Origin: Actinomycetes bacterium
GTDB lineage: Bacteria > Actinomycetota > Acidimicrobiia > Acidimicrobiales > Acidimicrobiaceae
NCBI GenBank assembly: GCA_021803345.1
Contig: JAJZLS010000058.1
Coordinates: 1-35,989 of the forward strand
Length of the DNA: 35,989 bases
Direction: 5' to 3'
Part shown: in pieces, positions 8,933 through 17,649 of the stretch
Layout of the letters: each line of letters begins with the position of its first letter
Position numbering within the stretch: the stretch's first letter is position 1
Program-made: the position numbers and the translations under genes
Notes under the pieces: generated by a model
What the model saw: only the letters and a program-made list of their open reading frames with translations
Told to the model about the DNA's origin: nothing
Databases searched by the model: none

Positions 8933-9966
8933 CCGGTGAATTCGATAAGAAATTGTTTGGCAGTGCAGTTGACGTTCATGGTCACCTGGTGTCTGAATAC
9001 CTGGTTGACGATCTGAACGCACTTGAGAGACTTGGCCTCGCTGCTGAAATTACGGAAGGCGATTTTTTTCTAAAGCATGGAGGAGACAGGTTGGGCCCAA
9101 TACGTCCAGGCATGTCAAAATGGTCCAAGAGACTTGAGTGGATGGATGCCAAAGGCATAGCCAAGCAATGGGTCTCGCCCTGGATGGATCTCTTTACCTG
9201 GACCTGCTTTAGCGATAGTGAGGTATTAGAGTGGTACCGGTTGATTAATGAGTCAATATCGAGGTCGGCGGCAATGTCCGGTGGGAGGCTGCTGGCGCTG
9301 GGTGCGGTTCATTTAGGTGACAGTGAGCATGCGGTCCATGATATTCAGCTGCAAGTGGGGGAATTGGGCTGGGCTGGGTTAATGCTCAATACTCACCCAG
9401 GAGAAGTCGATTCTTTGGGGAGTCCTGAGCTCTTTCAATTTTGGGCAGCCGTAGAGAAAATGGGGCTGCCTGTTTTGCTTCATCCGCCGTCTAACGGTCC
9501 TTCATGTCATATCACTCCCAACTTGCTACAGAATATAACTGGCAGATTGGTGGACACCACAATGTTGATGACTGATCTGATTTTGTCAGGATTTATAGAG
9601 CGCTTTCCTGATCTAAAATTGATTGTTGTCCATGGTGGAGGTCTTATTCCATATCAGTCATTTCGACTTGATGGACTCAGTAGGGCTGGGCTGATGCCTC
9701 ATGGTTCAACCGGTCGGCCAGTCTCACAAGACCTTGGTAAGTTTTACTATGACACAGTTGCGCTGGATCCCCTGAGCATTGAATTATTAGTCAGGCGGGT
9801 AGGAGTAGAGCGCGTTTTGCTTGGAAGCGATGCTCCGTTTCCAATTGCGGATCCCGATCCGGTAAAAACCCTCCTGGATGCGGCGTTGTCGCCTGAGGAT
9901 TTGTCTGATATTTGTTGTAACAACGCCGCAAGACTCCTTAGTTCAGGTGATTCTGCCCATGGCTAA
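8929..9966 (+). CDS. Amidohydrolase-2 family metal-dependent hydrolase/decarboxylase (ACMSD-like)
   Basis: Cytoplasmic TIM-barrel enzyme of 345 residues. The metal ligands of the family are present: His17-x-His19 in DVHGHL, His185 in LLHPPS, His235 in VVHGGG and Asp301 in LLGSDAPFP. This set fits the ACMSD / gamma-resorcylate decarboxylase / 5-carboxyvanillate decarboxylase group, which removes carboxyl groups without an organic cofactor, though some members are hydrolases. GGAGGAG lies just upstream of the ATG, and start and stop codons overlap with the GntR gene. The stop overlaps the start of the alpha/beta hydrolase by eight bases, so these genes are translated together. A second cofactor-independent decarboxylase beside a UbiD would suit a substrate with more than one carboxyl group (inference). 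Confidence 0.87.
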   Translation: MTGEFDKKLFGSAVDVHGHLVSEYLVDDLNALERLGLAAEITEGDFFLKHGGDRLGPIRPGMSKWSKRLEWMDAKGIAKQWVSPWMDLFTWTCFSDSEVLEWYRLINESISRSAAMSGGRLLALGAVHLGDSEHAVHDIQLQVGELGWAGLMLNTHPGEVDSLGSPELFQFWAAVEKMGLPVLLHPPSNGPSCHITPNLLQNITGRLVDTTMLMTDLILSGFIERFPDLKLIVVHGGGLIPYQSFRLDGLSRAGLMPHGSTGRPVSQDLGKFYYDTVALDPLSIELLVRRVGVERVLLGSDAPFPIADPDPVKTLLDAALSPEDLSDICCNNAARLLSSGDSAHG

Positions 9967-10858
9967 ATTTCAAATTTCCACTAATAGAGCGACTGTCGAT
10001 ATACCACAGGGCAGGATTTCATATTTTCGCCACGGCGAGGGTTCGCCACTGGTGCTGTTGCATTCGTTGGCGCTAAGTGCAGATATGTGGTTACCGGTGA
10101 TCGAGGATTTTACCCGCTACTTTGAGGTGATTGCGCTCGATCTAAGGGGCCACGGAATGAGCACCTACGATGGAAACGATTTCAGCGTCGAGGATATGGC
10201 AGACGATCTTAAATGGTTCCTAGATTCACTGAATTTAGCCAAGGTTCATCTACTAGGAATGTCTATGGGTGGATGCGTTGCTATCAGCTTCGCGTCCAGG
10301 TATCCAGAGTATGTGGATCGTTTAGTTTTATGTGACACTACGGCATACTATGGTGACGACGCAGTACAGGCTTGGAAGGGCCGTGCATTAACGGCGTTGT
10401 CGAAGCCCCGAGTCATGCAAATTCCTTTTCAGACGGATCGCTGGTTTTGCGATAGATTCCGCCGGACTAATCCGGAAATAGTCTCCCATGTGGTGGATAT
10501 TTTCCTAAGAACCAAGCCCCAAGTTCATGCTCAGGCTAGTTATGCACTGGGAAATTTTGACAACAGAGCCAAGCTGTCAGATATAGTTTCTCCAACTTTG
10601 GCGATGACTGGCGATGAGGATGGCGCAACACCTCCGACTATGGGTGAACTGCTGGGAAGAGAAATTCCCAATGCATCATTTAGGTTGTGCCGTGGTTTGA
10701 GGCACTTCGCGGTAGTTGAAAGCCCATCGGTTCGTAGCGCGGCAATCAATCACTTACTTGGTATCGATGCCACGCTCAATGAGATAGTCGACGCTACTCC
10801 ATGCTGTGAGGCTTTTGGAGCTTACTCAGATACAAACCATCAGGAGAAAAGATCTTGA
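9959..10858 (+). CDS. Alpha/beta hydrolase (PcaD/NicD-like)
   Basis: Cytoplasmic serine hydrolase of 299 residues. The nucleophile elbow GMSMGG places the catalytic Ser at 102, the base is His249 in GLRHFAVVES, and the acid is either Asp221 (GDEDGATPP) or Asp126 (LVLCDTTAYY). The oxyanion-loop segment is LLHSLALSADMW. Best-known relatives are 3-oxoadipate enol-lactonase, C-C bond hydrolases of meta-cleavage routes and N-formylmaleamate deformylase; the sequence cannot choose among them. I chose ATG 9959, with CAGGTGA upstream, over earlier in-frame codons that would add a non-homologous tail reading through the end of the amidohydrolase gene. It overlaps both neighbours, a sign of one transcript. 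Confidence 0.88.
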   Translation: MAKFQISTNRATVDIPQGRISYFRHGEGSPLVLLHSLALSADMWLPVIEDFTRYFEVIALDLRGHGMSTYDGNDFSVEDMADDLKWFLDSLNLAKVHLLGMSMGGCVAISFASRYPEYVDRLVLCDTTAYYGDDAVQAWKGRALTALSKPRVMQIPFQTDRWFCDRFRRTNPEIVSHVVDIFLRTKPQVHAQASYALGNFDNRAKLSDIVSPTLAMTGDEDGATPPTMGELLGREIPNASFRLCRGLRHFAVVESPSVRSAAINHLLGIDATLNEIVDATPCCEAFGAYSDTNHQEKRS

Positions 10859-11739
10859 AATCTGCACCATTTAAATATTATGTTCCATCTGAAATTGACG
10901 AGGCTTTGGAGCTGCTGTATCAGCTGGGGGATGAAGCAAAAATATTGGCTGGGGGACAAAGCCTAGTGCCAATGCTTAATTACCGGCTCCTTTCACCAGC
11001 GAATCTTTTGGATATCAACCGTGTTTCCGAGCTGAAGAGATACAGCTTGACAGACGAAGGACTGAAGATTGGAGCGGGTGTTCGGCAGCGTGAGATTGAA
11101 CTTTCGCCTGAAATTGAACTAGCGTTTCCAGTACTTCATCAGGCTTTAACTAACGTAGCTCACGTGCAGATTCGCAATAGGGGCACAATCTGCGGAAGCT
11201 TAGCGCATGCTGATTCTGCAGCTGAGCTTCCGAGTGTAATGGTGGCTTTGGGTGCTCAGATGGTAATTAGGTCGGGCGTTGGAGTTAGAGCAGTCAAAGC
11301 CGAGGAGTTCTTTAAATTCCATCTAACCAGCGACTTGGAACCAGCTGAGATTCTAACTGAGGTTCATGTACCAAAATTACCGGCGAAAACGGTTGGAGCA
11401 TTCGAGGAGGTGACTCGACGAAAGGGTGACTTTGCACTAGTTGGTGCCGCGCTGCTTGGACAATGGGACGCCAATGGTCAAATTCAAAATTGTCGGATTG
11501 TTTGCTCCGGAGTAGCTCCAGTGCCTCTGCGGCTTAGGTTTGCCGAAGATATCGTAAATGGCACCGACCTATCGGATCAGGTTCTTGTAAATGTGCAGCA
11601 ATCAGTGATGGATAGCCTTGACCCGACCGAAGATATTCACACATCTTCTCACTACCGAAAAATTGTAACCGGAGTAGTTGTGCGAAGAGGATTATCGAGA
11701 CTAGTGGACCAAAGGGGTGCAGCAAATGGCAGTAGATGA
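10855..11739 (+). CDS. Mo hydroxylase FAD-binding subunit (CoxM-like), set 1
   Basis: FAD subunit (294 residues) of a xanthine-dehydrogenase-family molybdenum hydroxylase, passing electrons from the iron-sulfur subunit to an acceptor. The FAD-binding signatures are AGGQSLVPMLNYR near residue 37 and the TICGSLAHADSAAE segment near residue 120. The TTG start overlaps the stop of the alpha/beta hydrolase and follows an AGGAG site, so I accept it. The small and large subunits follow with overlaps, giving gene order M-S-L. These enzymes hydroxylate aromatic N-heterocycles or aldehydes using water. In this context ring hydroxylation of a heteroaromatic acid is a reasonable inference. Confidence 0.92.
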   Translation: MKSAPFKYYVPSEIDEALELLYQLGDEAKILAGGQSLVPMLNYRLLSPANLLDINRVSELKRYSLTDEGLKIGAGVRQREIELSPEIELAFPVLHQALTNVAHVQIRNRGTICGSLAHADSAAELPSVMVALGAQMVIRSGVGVRAVKAEEFFKFHLTSDLEPAEILTEVHVPKLPAKTVGAFEEVTRRKGDFALVGAALLGQWDANGQIQNCRIVCSGVAPVPLRLRFAEDIVNGTDLSDQVLVNVQQSVMDSLDPTEDIHTSSHYRKIVTGVVVRRGLSRLVDQRGAANGSR

Positions 11740-12247
11740 ATCGAGGGCCGATCCTGTTGAGGATAAATCTTGGATATCGGTAACTATCAATGGATCTAAA
11801 CAAGACTATTTAGTAGAACAAAGGCTTTCACTTGCAGATTTCATAAGAAACCAGGTTGGTCTCAAGGGTACTCATCTTGGATGCGAGCACGGCAGTTGTG
11901 GTGCTTGCACCGTGATCATTGACGATCGGGCCGTGCGTTCGTGCCTGATGTTTGCGGTTCAATCTGACGGCTCGTCAATTGAGACAGTTGAGGGGTTGGC
12001 CATCGACGGAGTTTTGAGTCCCCTTCAGGAGTCCTTTCAAGCCAACCATGCTCTTCAGTGTGGCTTTTGCACCAGTGGATTTCTGATGTCGTTAGTTGCA
12101 CGTCTAAGAGAAGGCCCTATTGATACCGAGTCTGAGGCGAGGGAGGCATTGAGTGGAAATATCTGTCGATGTACAGGCTATTCGGGCATGGTTGCAGCCA
12201 TACTCGAACAATCAAATTCAATCCAGGGGATCAAGGAAAATTCATGA
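11726..12247 (+). CDS. Mo hydroxylase [2Fe-2S] subunit (CoxS-like), set 1
   Basis: Small electron-transfer subunit of 173 residues with two [2Fe-2S] centres. The plant-type ferredoxin cluster is bound by Cys53, Cys58, Cys61 and Cys73 (LGCEHGSCGACTV, SCL). The second cluster in the helical domain is bound by Cys112, Cys115, Cys147 and Cys149 (QCGFCTSGF, ICRCTGY). All eight cysteines are present. I chose ATG 11726, eight bases after AAAGGGG, instead of the GTG at 11717. The gene overlaps the FAD-subunit gene by 14 bases, and its own stop overlaps the large-subunit start by four bases. Confidence 0.93.
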   Translation: MAVDESRADPVEDKSWISVTINGSKQDYLVEQRLSLADFIRNQVGLKGTHLGCEHGSCGACTVIIDDRAVRSCLMFAVQSDGSSIETVEGLAIDGVLSPLQESFQANHALQCGFCTSGFLMSLVARLREGPIDTESEAREALSGNICRCTGYSGMVAAILEQSNSIQGIKENS

Positions 12248-14595
12248 GCCAGATCAGCGAAATTAAAGAAAACCTTACTGTCACAAATATTGGCAGAGGT
12301 ATGATCAGGAGGGAAGATCCAAGACTCCTTACCGGTCAGGGGAAATTCATCGATGATCTTCCATTTAGTGATTTCTATGAAGCTGCAATCTTGCGAAGTC
12401 CGCATGCTCACGCCAGGGTGGTTTCAATTGATACGGAAAGGGCGCTAAAACTCAGCGGGGTAATTGCAATTTATACTGCCGCTGATTTGGAGCCGATCAT
12501 GAAAGATCTACCTCCTAAGGTTTCTCATCCAAAGTTGAACTATCAGATCAGGCTGCCAATGGTAAAAGAGTATGCCAATTATGTAGGCGAGCCGATTGCT
12601 GTTGTGGTGGCAGAGAATCGTTACATTGCAGAAGATGCTGTTGATCTGATTGAAATTGAATATGAAACGTTGCCAGCTGTAGCGTCAACTCATGCGGCGC
12701 TAAGAAAAGGTGGTCCGAAAGTTCATATCGGCTCCGAATCAAATGTGGCTGTACACATTATTCAAAAGGCTGGAGATCCCGAAGCTGCTCTTAAAACTGC
12801 ACCTCATGTCATTCGCGAAACTTTCAAGATTACCCGCGGTGGTGGGCATTCGATTGAGGGTAGGGGCGTTGCTGCCCGCTTTGATCCCATTACCCAACAA
12901 CTTACTGTATGGGACAATACCCAGGCACCTCACTATGTTCGCCAGATGCTAGCCACGATCTATGGAATGACAGAAGACGAAATAAGGCTAATTGCTCCTC
13001 AGGATATTGGTGGAGGATTTGGGCCCAAGGCGCAGTTTTACGGTGAAGAAGTTGTGATTCCATGGATAGTGATGCAGATGAAGCATCCTGTAAAGTGGGT
13101 TGAGGATCGATGGGAAAATTTCATCAGCGCGACAATGGAGCGGTCCCAAACCCACCGAGTTGAGGTAGGTTTCGACGAAGATGGCCATCTGCTGGTTTTG
13201 AAGGATGTCTTCGAGCACGATCAGGGAGCCTACTGCGTTGGCCTGCAGGTGCCAACTATTACTATGTCGACTCTGCCAGGACCCTACGTAATTCCAAACA
13301 TACACAGTGAGCTAATTTCCTGTTATACAAATATCGTTCCAACCAGCTCACTTCGTGGTGCAGGTCGTCCTCAGGCCGTGACAGTGATGGAACGGATGAT
13401 GGATAGAATTGCTGAGCATCTGGGGATGGAGCCAGCCGAGATTCGCAGACGTAATTTGATCCAGCCCGATCAATTCCCATACGCAGTCGGACTTCTATTT
13501 CGTGATGGAAGCCCGCTGACTTACGATAGTGGAAATTATCCTGCACTGCTTGAGGGCGCGGTAGACCGGATTGACATCGTCAAATTCAGACGAGATCAAG
13601 CTGAGGCAAGGTCCCAGGGAAGATTTTTGGGTTTGGGTCTGTCGATGTATGTCGAGGGTACTGGAATAGGGCCATACGAAGGGGCTCGGGTCAGGCTTAC
13701 AAATTCCGGAAAGATCCTGGTGACTTTGGCGGCATCACCCCAGGGTCAAGGATATGAGACGGTGTATGCCCAGGTGGCAGCTGATGCAATCGGGGTTGAC
13801 ATAGATCTGGTGGAGGTGCGTCATGGCGATACTTCATCCATCCCCTATGGACAGGGAACATTCGCTTCGAGAGTCACAGCTACTGCTGGACCAGCAGTCT
13901 GGGAAGCAAGTGAACTGCTGAAAAGCGATCTACTTGCAGTCGCTGCCAGTCTGCTCAAATGCGACGTATCTTCGCTTGCGCTATCTGGTAACAGCGTCTT
14001 TATCGAGAGTGAGCCGGAGAGAAGGGTTTTGCTCTATGACATTGCGCTGGTTTCCAACGTTGGCAGGCATGGTATGTCGGTGCCGCGGGATTTACCGATA
14101 GCTATCGAAAGAACTGCTTATTTTAAACCTGTTCAGGCTGTTTATTCGAGCGGGATAAGTGCCGTTATTGTTGAAGTCGATCCTGAAACCGGAAAGATTG
14201 AGATTCTAAAGAGCCTGTTGGGCCATGATTGCGGTAACGTCTTGAATCCGATGATTGTCGAAGGTCAGATCCTTGGGGGACATGCGCACGGAATTGGAAA
14301 TGCAATATACGAGGAAGCAAGGTATTCTGAAGATGGCCAGCCGCAAGCTGTTAGTTACCTTGACTATGCTCTGCCAACTGCCATTGAGGTACCGACGCCG
14401 GAGCTTTTCCATGTGTTCTCACCAAGCCCCTTGAACCCATTGGGAGTCAAGGGGGCCGGAGAAGGAGGCACTATTCCGGTGCCTGGAGCTGTGGCTAACG
14501 CGGTCGAAGATGCATTGCGTCCATTTGGGTCTCGAATTTGCGAACTTCCTCTTACTCCGGAACGGGTTCTTAGGGCCATCTATGACCACGATTAG
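12244..14595 (+). CDS. Mo hydroxylase molybdopterin-binding catalytic subunit (CoxL-like, form II), set 1
   Basis: Catalytic subunit of 783 residues binding Mo-molybdopterin cytosine dinucleotide. Cofactor motifs are GGGFGPK (about residue 256), QGQGYETVYAQ and GTFASR. The catalytic Glu lies in VKGAGEGGTIP near the C terminus. The active-site loop reads SLRGAGRP, which is the form II / aldehyde-oxidase-like pattern; the AYxCSFR loop of true aerobic CO dehydrogenase is absent, so this is not a CO oxidiser by sequence. The ATG overlaps the stop of the small-subunit gene and AAGGA lies upstream. Substrate unknown; position in a UbiD/GntR cluster suggests hydroxylation of an aromatic or heteroaromatic acid. 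Confidence 0.92.
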   Translation: MSQISEIKENLTVTNIGRGMIRREDPRLLTGQGKFIDDLPFSDFYEAAILRSPHAHARVVSIDTERALKLSGVIAIYTAADLEPIMKDLPPKVSHPKLNYQIRLPMVKEYANYVGEPIAVVVAENRYIAEDAVDLIEIEYETLPAVASTHAALRKGGPKVHIGSESNVAVHIIQKAGDPEAALKTAPHVIRETFKITRGGGHSIEGRGVAARFDPITQQLTVWDNTQAPHYVRQMLATIYGMTEDEIRLIAPQDIGGGFGPKAQFYGEEVVIPWIVMQMKHPVKWVEDRWENFISATMERSQTHRVEVGFDEDGHLLVLKDVFEHDQGAYCVGLQVPTITMSTLPGPYVIPNIHSELISCYTNIVPTSSLRGAGRPQAVTVMERMMDRIAEHLGMEPAEIRRRNLIQPDQFPYAVGLLFRDGSPLTYDSGNYPALLEGAVDRIDIVKFRRDQAEARSQGRFLGLGLSMYVEGTGIGPYEGARVRLTNSGKILVTLAASPQGQGYETVYAQVAADAIGVDIDLVEVRHGDTSSIPYGQGTFASRVTATAGPAVWEASELLKSDLLAVAASLLKCDVSSLALSGNSVFIESEPERRVLLYDIALVSNVGRHGMSVPRDLPIAIERTAYFKPVQAVYSSGISAVIVEVDPETGKIEILKSLLGHDCGNVLNPMIVEGQILGGHAHGIGNAIYEEARYSEDGQPQAVSYLDYALPTAIEVPTPELFHVFSPSPLNPLGVKGAGEGGTIPVPGAVANAVEDALRPFGSRICELPLTPERVLRAIYDHD

Positions 14596-14672
14596 TTTAT
14601 CGAACGTTTGAGCAGCCGAGGAGAAGGCGGATTGATGCCAGCTCGCAAGTGAAGTTAGCTGAGATTCATGAT

Positions 14673-14689
14673 TTGGGGTTGAGCCCCAA
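14673..14689 (+). other. Short hairpin in the gap before the methyltransferase-like gene
   Basis: TTGGGG at 14673-14678 pairs with CCCCAA at 14684-14689 across a five-base loop. There is no T-run after it, so a terminator is doubtful. It may mark a processing site or a weak pause between the Mo hydroxylase genes and the next gene. The surrounding gap (14596-14709) holds nothing else I can name. Confidence 0.35.
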
Positions 14690-14709
14690 CAAAGATTAGA
14701 GAGGCAAAT

Positions 14710-15300
14710 GTGACTCCAGAACTAAGGTCTTTTATAGAAGATTTGTATGCCAAGGGTAGAGAGTTTGATCAGGCAGAGCCAGATTGGTCCCGCAGATGGA
14801 GAAATATTGATCCACCGGTTGGTGAGTTTTTATGGATCCTAATTAAGGCGATCAAAGCTAAAGAGGTGCTTGAGTTGGGTACGTCGAATGGATATTCGAC
14901 GATCTGGTTAGCTGATGCAGTGCGGGATAACCAGGGGAAGCTGGTTAGCGTTGATTTTGATAGGGAATTGATCAACCTTGCGCAATCAAACCTAGATGCT
15001 GCAGGAATATCTGACGTGGTCGAGTTGCGGTGCTGCGAAGCAGGATCCTTATTGAGTGATTTACCGGATATGTCCATCGACGCTCTATTTTTGGATGCTG
15101 AGCGTTCCGACTACGCCGGGTGGTGGCCCCATCCGGAGCGTGTGCTAAGACGTGGTGGAGTTTTGATTGCCGACAATATGACTTCTCATCCTGAAGAGCT
15201 CGCCACCCTTTATGAGCAAATTCAGTCTTCAGGAGTTTTTTCAACTGCGGTAGTTCCTGTTGGCAAGGGTGAACTAGTGGCGGTGAGGGATTTGGGATGA
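14710..15300 (+). CDS. Class I SAM-dependent methyltransferase, O-methyltransferase family 3-like
   Basis: Cytoplasmic protein of 196 residues with the SAM-binding Rossmann fold. Motif I is VLELGTSNGYSTIWLA (about residues 54-69), the acidic ribose-binding residue is in LVSVDFDRE, and IDALFLDAERSDYAGWW resembles the metal-binding LDA/D region of catechol and caffeoyl-CoA type O-methyltransferases. The GTG start follows GAGAGG; the overlapping ATG at 14708 is out of frame and stops at once. It may methylate a catecholic intermediate, or be a partner of unknown role in the pathway. It lies 25 bases upstream of the UbiX-type gene, probably cotranscribed. The family call is good, the substrate is unknown. 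Confidence 0.78.
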   Translation: MTPELRSFIEDLYAKGREFDQAEPDWSRRWRNIDPPVGEFLWILIKAIKAKEVLELGTSNGYSTIWLADAVRDNQGKLVSVDFDRELINLAQSNLDAAGISDVVELRCCEAGSLLSDLPDMSIDALFLDAERSDYAGWWPHPERVLRRGGVLIADNMTSHPEELATLYEQIQSSGVFSTAVVPVGKGELVAVRDLG

Positions 15301-15325
15301 TTGGGCTGATAGGGAGTGGTTTCTG

Positions 15326-16000
15326 ATGGTCACTCAGCGGATTCCATGGGTAGTGGGAATTTCTGGTGCCAGCGGGACTCCATATGCTGCCGCAGTATTA
15401 CGCGGCCTCCTTGACGCTGGTGAAGATGTCGACTTGATAGTTAGCAGGTCAGCCCGACTGACGTTACTTGATGAGGCTGGAATACGGTTTCATCAAACTA
15501 ATTGGCGTGCTGAGCTAAAAAACTGGATTGTCAGGGATCTGGATAACGTCGTCAACTGGCGCATTGATAACTTTGCTGCCGGACCCTCCAGCGGATCGTA
15601 TCGCACAAAAGGAGCGATCATCGTGCCCGCTAGTACCGCCTCAGTTGCAGGTATATACCTGGGGATCAGTAAAGATCTTTTACAGCGAGCAGGGGAGGTA
15701 ACCCTCAAGGAACCTCGTCCACTGGCAATAGTGGTATGGGAAACACCATTACGTCAGGCAACTTTAAATCAGCTTGCAGCTCTGTCAGGTGAAGGCGCGA
15801 TTATTTTCCCAGCCAGTCCAGCCTTTTATGCCGGATCGGAAAGTGTGCAGCAACTGGTTGATTTTGTTGCGGGGAAAGTACTTGACGTCTTGGGTGTGGA
15901 TCACAATTTATACAGGCGTTGGACAGGGGGAGCTTTCACAGTGACCACTCAATTCGGCGTGATGTGGGAAATGGAGGACATCCTGGACCGGGCTTGCTAA
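15326..16000 (+). CDS. ubiX: UbiX/Pad1-type flavin prenyltransferase
   Basis: Flavoprotein of 224 residues that attaches dimethylallyl phosphate to FMN, making the prenylated FMN that UbiD enzymes need. Family motifs are GISGASGTPYA (residues 11-21, with the catalytic Ser16), GSYRTKGAIIVPAS, ISKDLLQRAGEVTLKEPRPL, and LGVDHNLYRRW near the C terminus. One oddity: the usual RETPL motif reads WETPL here (Trp138-Glu139), so the Arg that normally contacts the prenyl phosphate is replaced. AGGGAG precedes the ATG. It is the only UbiX-like gene in the window and would serve both UbiD copies. A redox flavoprotein role without prenyl transfer cannot be ruled out because of the substitution. Confidence 0.88.
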   Translation: MVTQRIPWVVGISGASGTPYAAAVLRGLLDAGEDVDLIVSRSARLTLLDEAGIRFHQTNWRAELKNWIVRDLDNVVNWRIDNFAAGPSSGSYRTKGAIIVPASTASVAGIYLGISKDLLQRAGEVTLKEPRPLAIVVWETPLRQATLNQLAALSGEGAIIFPASPAFYAGSESVQQLVDFVAGKVLDVLGVDHNLYRRWTGGAFTVTTQFGVMWEMEDILDRAC

Positions 16001-16135
16001 TTGATTTTCAGTCGATGTAGCCGGTGGAGTTCTGCCATTCGGGCTTGAGAAGTAGCCAGTGAGACGTGTGATTAAAGCTAATTCTTTCTGACTTTATCAA
16101 AGCAACTTTGCGACTGGCTATGAGGTTGTTGTTTC

Positions 16136-16165
16136 TATGGCTCATGCCATATCTAGAGGAGATAT
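16136..16165 (+). promoter_or_regulatory. Two adjoining small hairpins in the leader of the NCS2 permease
   Basis: In the 224-base gap before the permease, TATGGC (16136-16141) pairs with GCCATA (16146-16151), and directly overlapping it ATATCT (16149-16154) pairs with AGATAT (16160-16165). The two stems share bases, so they could be alternative structures. I see no purine-riboswitch core. Inverted TAGCCAGT / ACTGGCTA segments lie further upstream in the same gap. A leader control element is possible but unproven. Confidence 0.3.
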
Positions 16166-16224
16166 TCGGTTTTAGTTCATTGCAGGTTGAGGCTATACCT
16201 TGCAATTGAGTGATGGAGGGGAAA

Positions 16225-17628
16225 ATGGATGAAGTTAGTGGTAGTGCCGACGAGGGTTCTGATTCGCCGGGATCGATAAATTTAAGCAGTAGCGCTGTTT
16301 CTAAGAGTGTTCTTGACGTTCCGTTTGACGGAAGGGTTTCGCTAACCCAGCATTCTTTGATGTCGGTGCAAAATATATTTGCAATGACGGGAATGTTTTT
16401 GTTTCCGGCGATTCTTGGTGCTACCTTGCATCTACCAACCGAGAAAATTGCAGAGCTTTATGGGGCCACATTTGTGGTGTCTGGCTTGGGAACGCTTTTA
16501 CAAGCTATGCTCGGCCTAAAGTTGCCAATCGTACTGGGACCCTGGGCTGCGGTGTTGGCGGGACTCATTATTAGTGGCGAGATCAACGGTCTCAAGGCAG
16601 CTTTTGGTTCCCTTTTTGTCGCTACCTTGATTTGGGCAGTACTGTCGCTTCCAATTAGAGGTATTTCATTCATAGGGTTTGTCGGACGAATTTTTAGAGA
16701 GCCGATGCTCTATGGCGGGGTTAATCTGATGCTGATGGTAGCGCTCACCAGTACTACCGTTGTGAACTGGATTGGTACCCCAGTGCAACCAGGTTTTGGG
16801 GCTGCCAACTGGATTGGTGGTGGAGTCGCGATAATTGTGACTTTTGCGATCTTGCTCTTCGGCAAAGGGTTCTTGCGGTCTGCAGCTATGTTCAGCGGGA
16901 TAGTTGTTGGTTCGGTGGCCTATTCGATATTCACACCTATTCATTTCACCAGAGTTAGTCAGGCTTCCTGGATCGTCGCGCCAAAATTATTTCCATTTGG
17001 ATTTTCGGTCAACTGGGTATTGGTTCTGCTTTTCTTCATATTGATTCTTTCGAGCATTGCTTGGACCCTTTCGTTATACAATGTGGCAGCAGAGTGGAGC
17101 GATGAGACTCTCTCTGGGCAGCGAATGGCCTGGGGTATTTTTGGCCAGTCAATTGCTGCAATAGTTGCATCAATATTGGGCACCTTTACCCTGGTCGCAT
17201 ATCCTGACAACCTGGGAATTGTGCGTACCAGCAAGGTTGGAAGCCGCTATATAACAGCTACTACCGGGGTTCTATTAATTATTGGTGGATTCATCCTGAA
17301 GTTCGATGAGATCTTTGTCAGCATTCCCAGTAACGTAATTGCAGCTGCCGCAGTGGTCCTGTTTGGCGTAATTGCGATGTCAGGTATTGACACACTCACT
17401 CGAGTGAAATGGGACCAGTTGAACTATCTGGTACTTGGAGTTCCTATTATGCTCGCTCTTGGTGGTCTATTTGTAGCGCCAACGACAATTGCTCATTATC
17501 CACTTTTAGCTCGTGAGATTATCATCAACCCGTTTTTAACTGGGCCTGTTTTGTTGATTGTTTTACACTTGATAGTAAATAAAGTGGTCCGACCATTGAT
17601 GCAAGGTTCGGCATCCGCTATCAGATAG
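16225..17628 (+). CDS. NCS2 family nucleobase/xanthine-uracil-type permease
   Basis: Membrane transporter of 467 residues with about 12-14 hydrophobic segments starting near residue 43. Family features include QHSLMSVQNIFAM near the first segment, LPIVLGPWAA, the NPxxG-like half-helix region around NLGIVRTSKVGSRYIT, and FGVIAMSGIDTL. The NCS2 family takes up purines, pyrimidines or urate by proton symport, and some members carry other planar heterocycles. I chose ATG 16225 because GGAGG at 16215-16219 precedes it at good spacing; in-frame GTG 16210 and ATG 16213 are alternatives. As the last gene of the plus-strand run it may import a heterocyclic substrate for cluster A (inference). Confidence 0.87.
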   Translation: MDEVSGSADEGSDSPGSINLSSSAVSKSVLDVPFDGRVSLTQHSLMSVQNIFAMTGMFLFPAILGATLHLPTEKIAELYGATFVVSGLGTLLQAMLGLKLPIVLGPWAAVLAGLIISGEINGLKAAFGSLFVATLIWAVLSLPIRGISFIGFVGRIFREPMLYGGVNLMLMVALTSTTVVNWIGTPVQPGFGAANWIGGGVAIIVTFAILLFGKGFLRSAAMFSGIVVGSVAYSIFTPIHFTRVSQASWIVAPKLFPFGFSVNWVLVLLFFILILSSIAWTLSLYNVAAEWSDETLSGQRMAWGIFGQSIAAIVASILGTFTLVAYPDNLGIVRTSKVGSRYITATTGVLLIIGGFILKFDEIFVSIPSNVIAAAAVVLFGVIAMSGIDTLTRVKWDQLNYLVLGVPIMLALGGLFVAPTTIAHYPLLAREIIINPFLTGPVLLIVLHLIVNKVVRPLMQGSASAIR

Positions 17629-17649
17629 GGTCAGCTCGAGTTTTACTAA

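Noticed and set aside
12244-14595. Aerobic CO dehydrogenase (form I CoxL)
   Set aside because: The AYxCSFR active-site loop is absent; the loop reads SLRGAGRP, a form II pattern. The same holds for the second set (PFRGFGVPQ). CO oxidation is not supported.
14635-14652. Five-codon open frame MPARK after a purine-rich site
   Set aside because: Too short to support as a gene, and no link to a leader-peptide mechanism could be seen.
16001-16224. Purine riboswitch before the NCS2 permease
   Set aside because: The conserved purine-riboswitch core and loop bases are not present; only small hairpins are seen.
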